From Varanus komodoensis (lineage: Eukaryota; Chordata; Lepidosauria; Squamata; Varanidae): DNA of 64,000 nt. This document shows positions 35,451-44,292 of this stretch, piece by piece. Within the stretch, counting starts at the first letter, position 1; every line of letters begins with the position of its first letter. A program made the position numbers and the translations under genes. The notes under the pieces were generated by a model. It had not been told where the DNA came from, did no database searches, and worked only from the letters and a program-made list of their open reading frames with translations. The DNA lies in assembly GCF_004798865.1 (NCBI RefSeq), contig NW_025336480.1, forward strand, positions 18,595,859-18,659,858, read 5' to 3'.

Positions 35451-36145
35451 TTGTTTTTCTTACATGCTTTCTCAGCCTCAGTGCTACTATTTCCTTCTTT
35501 CTAGCTAGCCTCTTTCTCACCTTCACCCTCTTATCCTCCATTTTTTAAAATCCACAGTCCATTTATCATTTGTTTTCCTGTACCTTATAGTAAACATTAG
35601 ATCTAGCTTAAGTACCTCCTTTTTACTTTTAAACCTCTTCAGTCTTTGGATCCATCTCCACTTATTTACAGTCCTCCTCAGTTTCCAGCCTGCAGATACT
35701 TCCTACTTGCATGAGCTTCCATCACGAGTTCTGTTTCATGATTCTTGCTCCCCCTTTCCCTGCTTTCTGACATTTACAGCGCTTCTTCCTTGCAATGTTT
35801 TTAAATTATGTGTGAAAATCTCTCTTTTCGCATGAGCCTTTGATCTCTAAGCGCTGTCACTCATTTCCTTTTTCTTGTTTCTTTCCCCTTTTTTATGGAT
35901 TAGGCTTTCAAGTCTGTACACCCACAGGAAGGGCTTTGTCGTTTTAAAAACCCATCTCTACATTCATGAGGCACCATGTATATTTGCTTGGCTGATGCTG
36001 TTCCAAATGGTAGAGTGGGATTTTGCACATCCAGGCACAGCTGGCACCTGTCTCCTTCCACAGCTACATTTCTGCCTTTGCTTTTTGACATCACTATGGA
36101 AAATGCTGTGGTTCTGTGGGAAAGTCTAGCAACCTTACTTATTTA

Positions 36146-36300
36146 ACTATTTATTTTATTTTATTTTATTTTATTTTATTTTATTTATTTCAGTACTGCC
36201 CCACAGCTAAATTCTCTGTGCTAAACACTAACTCTCTGGATAGTTCACAAGAGTCCATAAAACAGATAATAAAATGTAATTATAATATAGAACATAAGAA
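36146..36300 (-). mobile_element. L2-like LINE 3' terminus with TTTTA tail array
   Basis: A TTTTA array (36148-36190) followed by CAGTACTGCCCCACAGC, GGATAGTTCACAAGAG and an A-rich UTR-like stretch. The layout fits a reverse-oriented L2 end inside a CRISP intron; divergence is high. Confidence 0.4.
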
Positions 36301-36479
36301 ACACATTAAAAGTGTAAAATGAGTAAAGAAAAACAATGAGAACGAAAGACTCAGTCAAACACCCAAGATTACCAGTCACCCCAAACAGGCCCCCAACCAC
36401 GACTCTTTCCATGCAGCTGCAAGCCCTGAAAAGAGCTAGCCAGGCAAATGGCAGTCACAGCTGGGGGGGAACATGTTAC

Positions 36480-36501
36480 CCCTAACCCTAACCCTAACCC
36501 T
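36480..36501. repeat. Interstitial telomeric repeat (CCCTAA)
   Basis: Three full CCCTAA units plus CCCT with no mismatch, inside a CRISP intron. The vertebrate telomere unit; short interstitial tracts usually mark repaired double-strand breaks. Confidence 0.9.
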
Positions 36502-37590
36502 GCAGGCTCCTGGACTGTGGGTGCCAGTCCACCCAATGGCCGGACTAATGGCCAGGGTTTCCCTTACTATGAGAGAGTCCACAAGACAGAACTTTCCTTT
36601 CCCCCACAGGAACGGATGCAAACCATTTACAAGGCACTAACGCAGGGGATGCAACTTGAGAGCATCGAAAATGGGCACATAAAGAATCTGGTTTGGCAGT
36701 GGGAATCCAGTGGGTTTCCTTGGTTTGGCTCCCCAGACTCTGGCCCACTTTCTCTCTGTCCCAGGGAGCAAATCAGGGAGGCCAGCTCAGGCACACAACA
36801 CCTGCATGCCAGCTTTGCAAGTGGCGCTCTGCTTCTGCACACGTGACTTGTGAGCTTATGTAGTTTGTGCAAAGGATTACATCATTTCCATACTTTGTGC
36901 AAACGATTGCGTATTGTGTGTACTTTGATCAAAGAAGCTGCTCATGTTCCCGAGTGTTTGCAGGCTTGACCTTGACTCAGGTTGCTTCAAGGACAGTGAT
37001 GAGTCTGGGAAAGGAGTCCAGCGAGCTCAGGGGAGCCAGATGGGCCCTGTTCTGCCTTCACAGACTGAAATAATTCCTTGTGGGTGCTCTTCCACCTGCT
37101 TAAAGCTGCCCTAGTACCTTGTCTTGATTAGAGCGGATCACTAGGAGACAGAGCTCTGGGAACTGAGCCCTGTTATCACCTTTCATTCCCCCTAGCACTG
37201 AAAGTGAGTGCTGGAGTGCCTATCGCTTTGGGAAGGAAGCAAGGCCTGCTGAAGCACATCTGTGCACTGCTTCAGGTGAAGAGGAGGAGCCAACAAGCCT
37301 CCCGCCTCCCAGGCATTTGCTGAATAGGGGCCCTGGCTTGGGGGTAAGAGCAGATTGGTGGCATGCAGAAGGCGCCTGGCTCCATCCCTGGCCTAACTAT
37401 GAAAACTCCTGCCTGAACCCCTGGAGAGCCCCTGCTGCCCATCAGTGTCGGCAGTGCTGGGCTAGAGGAGCCAAGGGTCTGGCCCAGGATAACGCAGCTC
37501 CCTGCGCTCCTGACTTGGATGTGTCTTCTGGGGAGCCACAGGTAGAGATTACTGAGAGATCCTTAGTCGCCCTGTTGCAGTTCTCCATAC

Positions 37591-37739
37591 CTGAGTCTAA
37601 TGTCCGACTACTGCATCCTTATTCTTTGGCCCCTTCCCGTAAACGAAGTGCACTTTCTCCTTAAACCACGCTCGGATTACCTCTGACCATACTATAGGAA
37701 CACCAGCGTAGAAGAGATCTTCGCCACACACCACGCCAT
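37591..37739 (-). pseudogene. CRISP fossil: central CAP exon (CGEDLFY to GH)
   Basis: 149 bases, preceded by a long pyrimidine tract ending TTTTGCAG and followed by GTATGG. The reading contains CGEDLFYAGVP, then VWSEVIRAWFKE and AVVGH, which matches the CAP segment with the CGEN-like motif, the W-x-x-x-I-x-x-W-x-x-E helix and the start of the GHYTQ signature. The incoming phase agrees with the exon at 38567-38641 and the exon ends in phase 0. Confidence 0.88.
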
Positions 37740-37934
37740 CTGCAAAAGAGAGAGAAGCATTTCCCCTGTTGATAAGCAAAAGGGCATCCACCTTTGAAAT
37801 AAAGCATGATCGGTGTCTCTTCATTCTGGGATGCATTGCCCATGCATTCCGATCTGAGTGACCGCACGTCCTTGGAGCTGGCAGAAAGGGAGGAGAGGGC
37901 AGCTGCCAGTTGGCTGTATCCACTGATCACATGT

Positions 37935-38110
37935 ACAGCCCACCTCCGCTCCAAGGGGCTCAGGGCTACCACTCCTATGGCATGCCATCATTTTGCCCCT
38001 ACAGCCATCTGGTGCAGGGGCTGAGCTAACTGGCCCAAGATCAGCCAGTGACCTTCAGGACTGGTGGGAATTTGCACGTGGGTCTCAAGGCGTTCATGTA
38101 GTGCAATGGC
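37935..38110 (-). mobile_element. tRNA-derived SINE, MIR-like, diverged
   Basis: Minus-strand reading has CTGATCTTGGGCCAGTTAGC, GAGCCCCTTGGAGCGGAG and GTGGGCTGTACATG, which align in order with the SINEs at 20501 and 38335. Divergence is high. Confidence 0.4.
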
Positions 38111-38334
38111 TGTCCCTGCATCTCATGCCCTTTCTCGGCTGCTCGGGTGCATGCATTTTCTTGGATGAGCCAGAATATGCCAAGTGGCACGGTGGGTATC
38201 CCTGAGTATATGTGGCATGTTTCTTGCATTAAATATCATGGGAACAAGGTGGTTGCTTACACCTAGTTCTTTTCACCAGGACAAAGGTCAAAATGTATGG
38301 AATTAACATGTATTGACTTATGCTGCTTCTTATA

Positions 38335-38542
38335 AGTATATATATCTTCTTTTTCCATTCAAGAAACTCAAGGTGGCTTACATAGTTATCTTCCTCCTCC
38401 CGATCCTTTCCTCATAGCAACAGCCCTGTAAGGTTGGGCTGTGCTTCTGTGACTGGCCCAAAGTCATCCAGTGAGCTCCATGTCTGAGAGGGGACTAGAT
38501 ATCCCATATCCCTGCCCCACACTCTTAACCACCACACCACAC
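38335..38542 (-). mobile_element. tRNA-derived SINE, MIR-like, near a CRISP splice donor
   Basis: Minus-strand reading: GTGTGGTGGTTAAGAGTG head, ACTAGTCCCCTCTCAGAC-like B-box area, ATGACTTTGGGCCAGTCAC, AGCCCAACCTTACAGGGC, GTAAGCCACCTTGAG and an AAGATATATATAC end. Nearly full length. Its head ends about 25 bases from the donor of the WADRC exon. Confidence 0.62.
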
Positions 38543-38566
38543 GGGTATTCCTCCCATTCAACTTAC

Positions 38567-38641
38567 TTTCAATTGTTCTTTGGCTTGAAGAGCTGTGCTT
38601 ATAAATGCATCGATCAGCCCAGTATTTGACATTCCTTGCAG
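38567..38641 (-). pseudogene. CRISP fossil: CAP-domain exon with WADRC motif
   Basis: 75 bases between a CAG acceptor and a GTAAGT donor. The reading ARNVKYWADRCIYKHSS matches the CAP helix that carries the tryptophan and the first conserved cysteine (compare the AxxWAxxCxxxHS pattern of snake and mammal CRISPs). A tRNA-derived SINE ends only about 25 bases past the donor site. Confidence 0.85.
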
Positions 38642-40060
38642 CTGTCCCAGACCATGGTCTTGTGGGGTGGGCGGGGGAGACAAGTGGAGAGTCCTTTACA
38701 GATTGGATGCAAGCCCTTTGGAAAATGGCAACTACAGCCTCACTATCATGGATATCGTCCATGAAATACTTTTCTATGGCCCCTTAAAGCACCACTCACT
38801 TTTAATTACTTACAAGGAAAATAATTCTTTACCAGTGGCAACAAATCTGTATTTTGACATTACATTTCATATGCAATGCCTAAGCACCAAGTCTTTGTTC
38901 ACAACGGCTTCGGAATGGGGTGAAGAGTGGAAGGCACTACTTCTACTTGGTGTTGGCAGATGACTCATGAAGGAGTTGTGCCTGACTCCTGAATCATTCT
39001 ATACGGAGCAGAATAACCCTTGAGAAGACAGAAACCATGTGCCCCAGATTAAGTAATATGAAAGAGGGAGCAATGTAGGCTGCCAGCCCCTGAGAGATGC
39101 AGTCTGTTGCTGATGGATGGTGTTATACATTCAGAAGCTGTGCTGTGGACATAGAGTCATGTGTGAGAAAGTGGCAGCATGATGAAATAGTAATATTACC
39201 ATCTTGTGTGCAAAGGACTTTGATTTCTCTAAAGTGCCATATATTTCTTCCTTTGCTTCATTTCCCTTATCCGGAAATGTTGAGTTCTTGACCTTCCAGC
39301 TTTCCATGTGCTGGGCAGGGTTCTGAACTCGGTACATCCCCAGTCTACAATCTGAAATGCTACAGTTCCAAGAGAACCGTAGATCAATTCAGAAGTGTAG
39401 ATCAATTCAGAAGAGCCACATAATGCTAATGGAAATAGGGTCTGCTTTAATTTGGGTCCTCCACTGAGAAGATTGTTGGATTTGATGGTGTTATAGGCTA
39501 CTTCCAATGCTATTGTAGTATGACTGATGATCAGTGTGAGATTGTATCTCCTAGAACTTTTTCTCCATTTCCTATTTAGCTTCATCACACCTGGCTCTGC
39601 AGTATGGACCAGTGTGAGGTTTACTCTGGAGAGGGCTCTCAAGAATGCTCCGGTCAGCTGCCCGGGGAACAACCAACATCGTCACAGGAAAGCTAGACTT
39701 ACCAAGCTGAAATCTCCCCAGAGCCCTCTGGAACCCACCCAAATTTATTAGCCACCAAGGAAAGACCATCTGAATAGGCCCTCCCATACCACAGAAGGGA
39801 AATGCGTCATAAATACAAGCTTCATCCCCACCAAGCAGACACTGCAATCTTTTTTCCCATGAGGCCCACATATTTTACTGAATTGCTGCAATCTGCATGA
39901 TTCAGAACTTCAGAGAGAAGTATGAAAATATTTTAGTCCTGCACATTACCCCTTAATCCAAGGAAGCTGTATTGAAGGTGAAGCAGTGGAATCCTGATCT
40001 CCTACGGATACTGAAGCTTCTGTTCGAACAGGTTTCAGATTTCATACACAAGGCACATAC
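38642..40060. other. CRISP intron DNA between leader exon and WADRC exon
   Basis: No transposon recognised. No exon was identified here with confidence, although the family normally has coding sequence between these two exons. Confidence 0.4.
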
Positions 40061-40125
40061 CACATTTCCAACACTTTCATGTAGACCAGCAGCTAGGGCT
40101 AGAAGTGACGGTAGAAGAGACATCT
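40061..40125 (-). pseudogene. CRISP fossil: first coding exon (signal peptide)
   Basis: The exon follows a good acceptor (pyrimidine-rich tract ending TTTTCCAG) and starts two bases before an ATG. It reads MSLLPSLLALAAGL and a few more residues, a typical short secretion leader much like the leader of mammalian CRISP3, and ends at a strong GTATGT donor in phase 0. Because an acceptor precedes the ATG, at least one untranslated exon should lie further upstream on the minus strand; it was not identified with confidence. Confidence 0.7.
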
Positions 40126-40418
40126 CTGGAAAACATAAGGAGATCATTTAGTTCCCTGCTGAAAGCAATCTTGTTATTACAGTTTCCAGCTATCACTTCT
40201 GAATTATTACTAATATTGGGTTGGATGCAAAGAGCTGTGAGTGGCATGAAACTAAAAGTGATGAATTAATTAGTAACCTGTCTTTCTGCACTAAAATAGC
40301 GCTGCTCCACAAAGGCACTTGAGCTCACACGCAGGAGTTCTTGTTCTCCCTCTTGCATAAGACCCCATGCAAGCTCTTGTGCAAGAAAGGAGGTCTCTTC
40401 GGATTTACTCCCACTTGG

Positions 40419-40423
<5 letters not shown>

Positions 40424-40450
<27 letters not shown>

Positions 40451-40967
40451 AAAACATTTTTATGCCGCCCCATTCGCCGAAGCCTCGGGGCGGCTTACAA
40501 CAAAAAATTAAAATAACATTTTAAAATATATACAATAAAATACAAATATATAATATAAAACATACACTATAAAACAAGCCGCCCTGGCCAAATAAAATTC
40601 AATAATATTAACATTTAAAATACTGCTTAAATAAAAAGGTCTTCGCCTGGCGCCGAAAAACAAATAACGACGGCGCCAGGCGGACCTCTCTGGGGAGCGC
40701 ATTCCATAACTTAGGCGCCACCGCTGAGAAAGCCCTCCTCCGAGTAACCACCCTCCTCACTTCTTCCATGGAGGGCTCCCGGAGAAGGGCCTCTCCCACC
40801 GATCTCAGGGGGCGGCTGGGCATATAAGGATGTAAGCGCTCCTTCAGGTAACCAGGACCCAAGCCGTTTAGGGCTTTATAGGTCATTACCAGCCTATACC
40901 ACAGTGTAGTATAAAAGAAAAAAGGCCTCCACTCAGTAGGAGAAGCCCTCCGTGTGCCCAAGTGCAC
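40424..40967 (-). mobile_element. L2 LINE 3' end, best preserved copy
   Basis: The minus-strand frame 40608-40967 carries the L2-type C-terminus: YKALNGLGPGYLKERL, then RPLRSVGEALLREPS, RRAFSAVAPKLWNALP and FRRQAKTFLFKQ. The 3' UTR includes GGCCAGGGCGGCTTG and the end block CCGCCCCGAGGCTTCGGCG, and finishes in an AATC tetranucleotide tail (40424-40451). The CpG-rich text and open frame suggest recent insertion. It lies about 300 bases upstream of the first coding exon of the CRISP fossil and serves here as reference for the other L2 pieces. Confidence 0.85.
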
Positions 40968-41419
40968 TCGTCAAGAAAGGACCATTTGAATTTTGACGTA
41001 GGATGGATTGGTTTTGGGCCTGAAGGTGGCTTGTCAGAGGGACTATGAAGGGCTTTGGAGAAATCTGTGTCTTATTCTCAAGCACATTTCGAATTAATTG
41101 CTCCAAATGTATGCATGTTTGCCTTTTTGGCAAGCACCCATGTGAAACCACATATAGTCAATTAATGGCCATCAGACAGAACCAGCTAGAGTTGCCCGTG
41201 TGAGAGGGGCTCCACAAATTGCAGGCGCAGTGAAGCCGTGCCTCTAGCTCCAGCCCTAGCATTGCACAGCTGTCCTTCCCCATGTGCCTGCAGGGCTAAG
41301 GAAGGCCATGGAAGCAGCTCTTCTCCCCAACCCCCTTTCCTATGGATAATGCATGAAGAGCATTATCCATGAGAAGATATTATGGATAATTATCATTATC
41401 CACAAAAAGATAATTGTTA

Positions 41420-41601
41420 TTTATATTGTTATTTATTTTATATTATAAAATAAATTTATATTGTTATTTTATATTGTTGGTTTTATATTGTTATTTTTGT
41501 ATTTTATTGTATTTTATTCTGTGCTGTGAGCCGCCCCGAGGCTTCGGCAAGGGGCAGCATAGAAATGTTTTAATAAATAAATAAATACATACATACATAA
41601 T
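41420..41601 (+). mobile_element. L2 LINE 3' terminus
   Basis: AT-rich UTR with TTATATTGTTATTT repeats, then GAGCCGCCCCGAGGCTTCGG, GGGGCAGCATAGAAATG and an AAATACAT tail. Opposite in direction to the L2 at 40424, less than a kilobase away. Confidence 0.65.
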
Positions 41602-42049
41602 GCATGAAGAGCATTTCACAGAGCCCACACTTTAGTTCTACTCAACTGGTAGTTAGGAAGTTCTTACAGATTTCATTTTCCCCCACACCAAGGGCAAGAA
41701 CAAGGGGAGGCAGAAACAATGTATGGAGAAGAGGTTTCAGTCAGAGGAATTAAATTGTTGGAGTCTCTCCAAGATCAGCTTTTGAGGACCTCACTGGCCT
41801 GTTGGTATTGGACAGCTGTGTCCTAATGTCATGCTTACCAGAAGTTGGGCCAGGCAGCCTTATGTCATGCCACATGGCAGTGGTTTTTGGTTTTCAAAAT
41901 GTTGTCCATAATTTAAGACACACACACATGCAGATACAATTTCAGCAAAATTCTTATTATACACAATTCTCTCAAAGATGAGATTTCAAGATGGCATACT
42001 TCTTACAAATGTAACATAGTTTCCAACCCCACCCTTTCTTTGGTAATAG

Positions 42050-43197
42050 TGATCATAGAATAGTAGCATTGGAAGGGGCCATGAAGGCCATTGGGTCCAA
42101 GCCCCTGCTGTTGCAGGTCAACAGCTTACACTGTTCCACTCTGATAGCTGTCCAGTTTCTTTTTGAATGTCGCAAGTGTGGGAGAGCCCACCACCTCTCT
42201 AGGGAGCTGGTTCCACTATTGTATTGCTCTGACTGTGAGGAAGCTCTTCCTGATGTCCAGCCTGAATCTGGGTTGTCGCAACTTGAATTGTTTATTCCAT
42301 GGCCTACACTCTGGTATCGGCTAGAAGAGATATTGACCTTCCCCTTTGTGACAGCCTGTGAAGTACTTACAAAGTGATACCATGGCCCACTCCAGTTTTT
42401 TCTTCTCCAGGCTGAACATGCCCAGATCTCTCAGTCTCTCCTCATCAGGCAGTGTTTCCAAACCCTAGATCATTTTTGTTGCCACCCTCTGGACCCTTCT
42501 AATTTTTTGGCATCTTTCTTAAATCTTGGTGCCCAGAAATGGACACAGTATTCCAGGTGAGGTCTGACTAGTGAGGAGCATAGAGGAACTACTACTTCTT
42601 GTGATTTGGAAGCAATAATTCTCTTAATGCACCCCAAAATAGCATTTGCCCTTGTGGCAGCTGCATCACATTGTTGGCTCATATTTCGCCTATTGTCCAC
42701 AATTACTCCGAGATCTTTTTATTTTTCAGTTCTGTTGAGCCACATATTTCCCATCTTGTGTCGCTGCATTTGGTTTCTTTTTCCTATGTGAAAGACTTGG
42801 CACTTGTCCTTATCGAATCTCATTCTGTTGCTTTGGGCCCAGTATTCAAGTTTATCAAGATCACCCTGGATCTTCATTCTGTCTTCTAGGGTGCTTGCTA
42901 TTCCTCCCCAGTTTTGTATCATCTGCAAATATGATTATCTTTCCTCGTACTTCATCATCTAAATCATTAATAAAGATGTAGAAGAGCACTAGGCCCAGGA
43001 CTGAACCCTGTGGCACCCCACTAGTTACCTCCATCCAATTTGAGAAGATGCCATCGATGAGCACTCTTTGTGTCCGACTTAGCAGCCAATTTTGGATCCA
43101 CCTAATAGTTCTTCCATCTAGTCCAGCTTTTGCTAATTTGTTTATCAGAATGTCATCTGGCACAATGCTGAAAACTTTGCTAAAGTCTAGGTAGATC
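42050..43197 (-). mobile_element. CR1 LINE 3' half (reverse transcriptase)
   Basis: The minus-strand reading gives YLDFSKVFSIVPDDIL, TSGVPQGSVLG, then FADDT, then DKCQVFHIGKRN, and then NMSQQCDAAATRAN and LVRPHLEYCVHFWAP, in normal CR1 order. The 3' end near 42053 is the family's TTCTATG-type terminus (seen on the plus strand as CATAGAATAG). Several frame changes separate the pieces, so it is older than the copy at 46215. Its 5' end at 43197 meets the CATT repeat of an L2 element directly. Confidence 0.9.
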
Positions 43198-43860
43198 ATT
43201 CATTCATTCATTCATTCATAGCTTTCTATCCCATCCCCTACAGAACATCTCAGGAGGGCTTACAATAAATAAATAGAACAGCCCCACAGCATCTGACCAT
43301 GATATACTAAAACCCCAGTTAAAATCAATTAAACATTAAAATAACGGGAAAATAAAAAAGGTTTTGCCTGACGTCGAAAAGAATATGTCGGTGCCAGGCA
43401 AGTCTCTCTGGGGAGCATATTCCATAGTCAGGGCACCACCACAGAGAAGGCCCTCCTCCAGGTACTCTCCCTCCTAATCTCCTTCAAGGAGGGATCCCGG
43501 AGCAGGGCCTCTGCCTCAGATCTCAGGGGCGGGAGGGCACATAGGGAAGAAGGTTCTCCTTCAGGTATCCCAGACCCAAGCCATTTAGGGCTTTATAGGT
43601 CATAACCAGCACCTTAAATTGGGCCTGGACTTCAATTGGTAGCCAGTGTAACTGGTAGAGAACTGGTGTTCTATGTGAAAATCAGCCAGTCCCTGTTAAC
43701 ATCCTGGCAGCTCTATTCTGAACCAATTGAAATATCCGGACCATCTTCAAGGCAGCCCACGTAGAGCGCGTTACAGTAATCCAACTGGGAAGTTACCAGA
43801 GCGTGGGTCACTGTTGCCAGGCAATGCTCATCCACAGATTGTGTCCACAGTGTTCCCTCT
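43198..43860 (-). mobile_element. L2 LINE 3' fragment
   Basis: Starts with a CATT tetranucleotide tail (43197-43220). The reverse-complement L2 text then follows the copy at 40424: GTTTTGCCTGACGTCGAAAAG, GGGGAGCATATTCCATAG, AGAAGGCCCTCCTCC, CCATTTAGGGCTTTATAGGTC, and on into the AATTGAAATATCCGG and GTAATCCAACTGGG region further 5' in the element. No intact frame. Confidence 0.85.
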
Positions 43861-43944
43861 ATCCATCTAGGAGGTTACCCAGTCAAAAAATGAGATTAAA
43901 TTAGTCTGTCAGGATCTATTTTTACATGCCTGAGGTTCCCAATG

Positions 43945-44292
43945 ATAAGGTAAAGGTAAAGTTTTCCCCTTGACATTAAGTCCAGTCTTGTCTGACTCTT
44001 GGGGGCGGTGCTCATTCTGTTTCCTAGCCGAGGGAGCCAGCGTTGGTCCACAGACAGTCTCCGTGGTCATGTGGCTGGCATGACTAAACACCGAGGTGCA
44101 CAGAACGCTGTCACCTTCCCATTGAAGTGGTACCCTTTTATCTACTTGCATTTGCATGCTTTCGAACTGCAAGGTTGGCAGGAGCTGGGACGGAGAATGG
44201 GAGCTCACCTCGTCTGCAGATTTGAACTGTCGACCTTTCGATCAACCAGCCCAGCAGCTCAGCAGTTTAACCCACTGCGCAACCGCATCCAC
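43945..44292 (-). mobile_element. Sauria SINE, full length
   Basis: Minus-strand reading: a tRNA-like head with A-box-like TTGCGCAGTGGGTTAAAC and B-box-like GGTCGACAGTTCAAATC, a central part including ACATGACCACGGAG and AGTCAGACAAGACTGG, and the 3' end CTTTACCTTTACC (43949-43961 on the plus strand). Head, body and tail make this a complete copy, about 345 bases long. The family is confined to squamates and its 3' end resembles that of BovB, which is thought to move it. It is the strongest single clue to the host group. Confidence 0.88.

Larger units (their letters stand above)
35451..37590. other. CRISP intron DNA
   Basis: Intron between the central CAP exon and the VWYKSY exon, beyond the Tigger remnant. 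It holds an L2-like tail (36146), the telomeric repeat (36480) and a frame at 36448-36846 with no motif. Composition turns from AT-rich to GC-rich near 36400. Confidence 0.4.
29616..40125 (-). pseudogene. CRISP-family gene (CAP domain plus cysteine-rich domain), fossil copy
   Basis: Cysteine-rich secretory proteins are secreted CAP-superfamily proteins; in squamates the family includes reproductive and salivary forms and venom proteins that act on ion channels. Six exons are visible on the minus strand at 40061-40125, 38567-38641, 37591-37739, 34349-34443, 31268-31359 and 29616-29742. Each internal boundary has AG acceptor and GT donor sites, and phases agree at each junction checked (for example a two-base end at 34349 followed by a one-base start at 31359). 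Motifs come in family order: hydrophobic leader, WADRC, CGEDLFY, VWYKSY with YFYVC, PYKRG with NCDDGLC, then YEDVYSNC with CSACCQC. The copy reads as broken, with about two visible breaks, and not every expected part was found. Splice sites and many cysteines are well kept, so loss looks fairly recent. Introns are full of transposon remains. The family call is firm; venom or non-venom type cannot be told, and I cannot name the ortholog. Confidence 0.88.

Noticed and set aside
38412-38762. 116-codon minus-strand frame taken as one gene
   Set aside because: Only the part at 38567-38641 is a CRISP exon; the rest is intron and a SINE read through by chance.
44220-44292. tRNA gene (A- and B-box-like sequence)
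   Set aside because: It is the head of the Sauria SINE and does not fold into a normal tRNA cloverleaf by eye.
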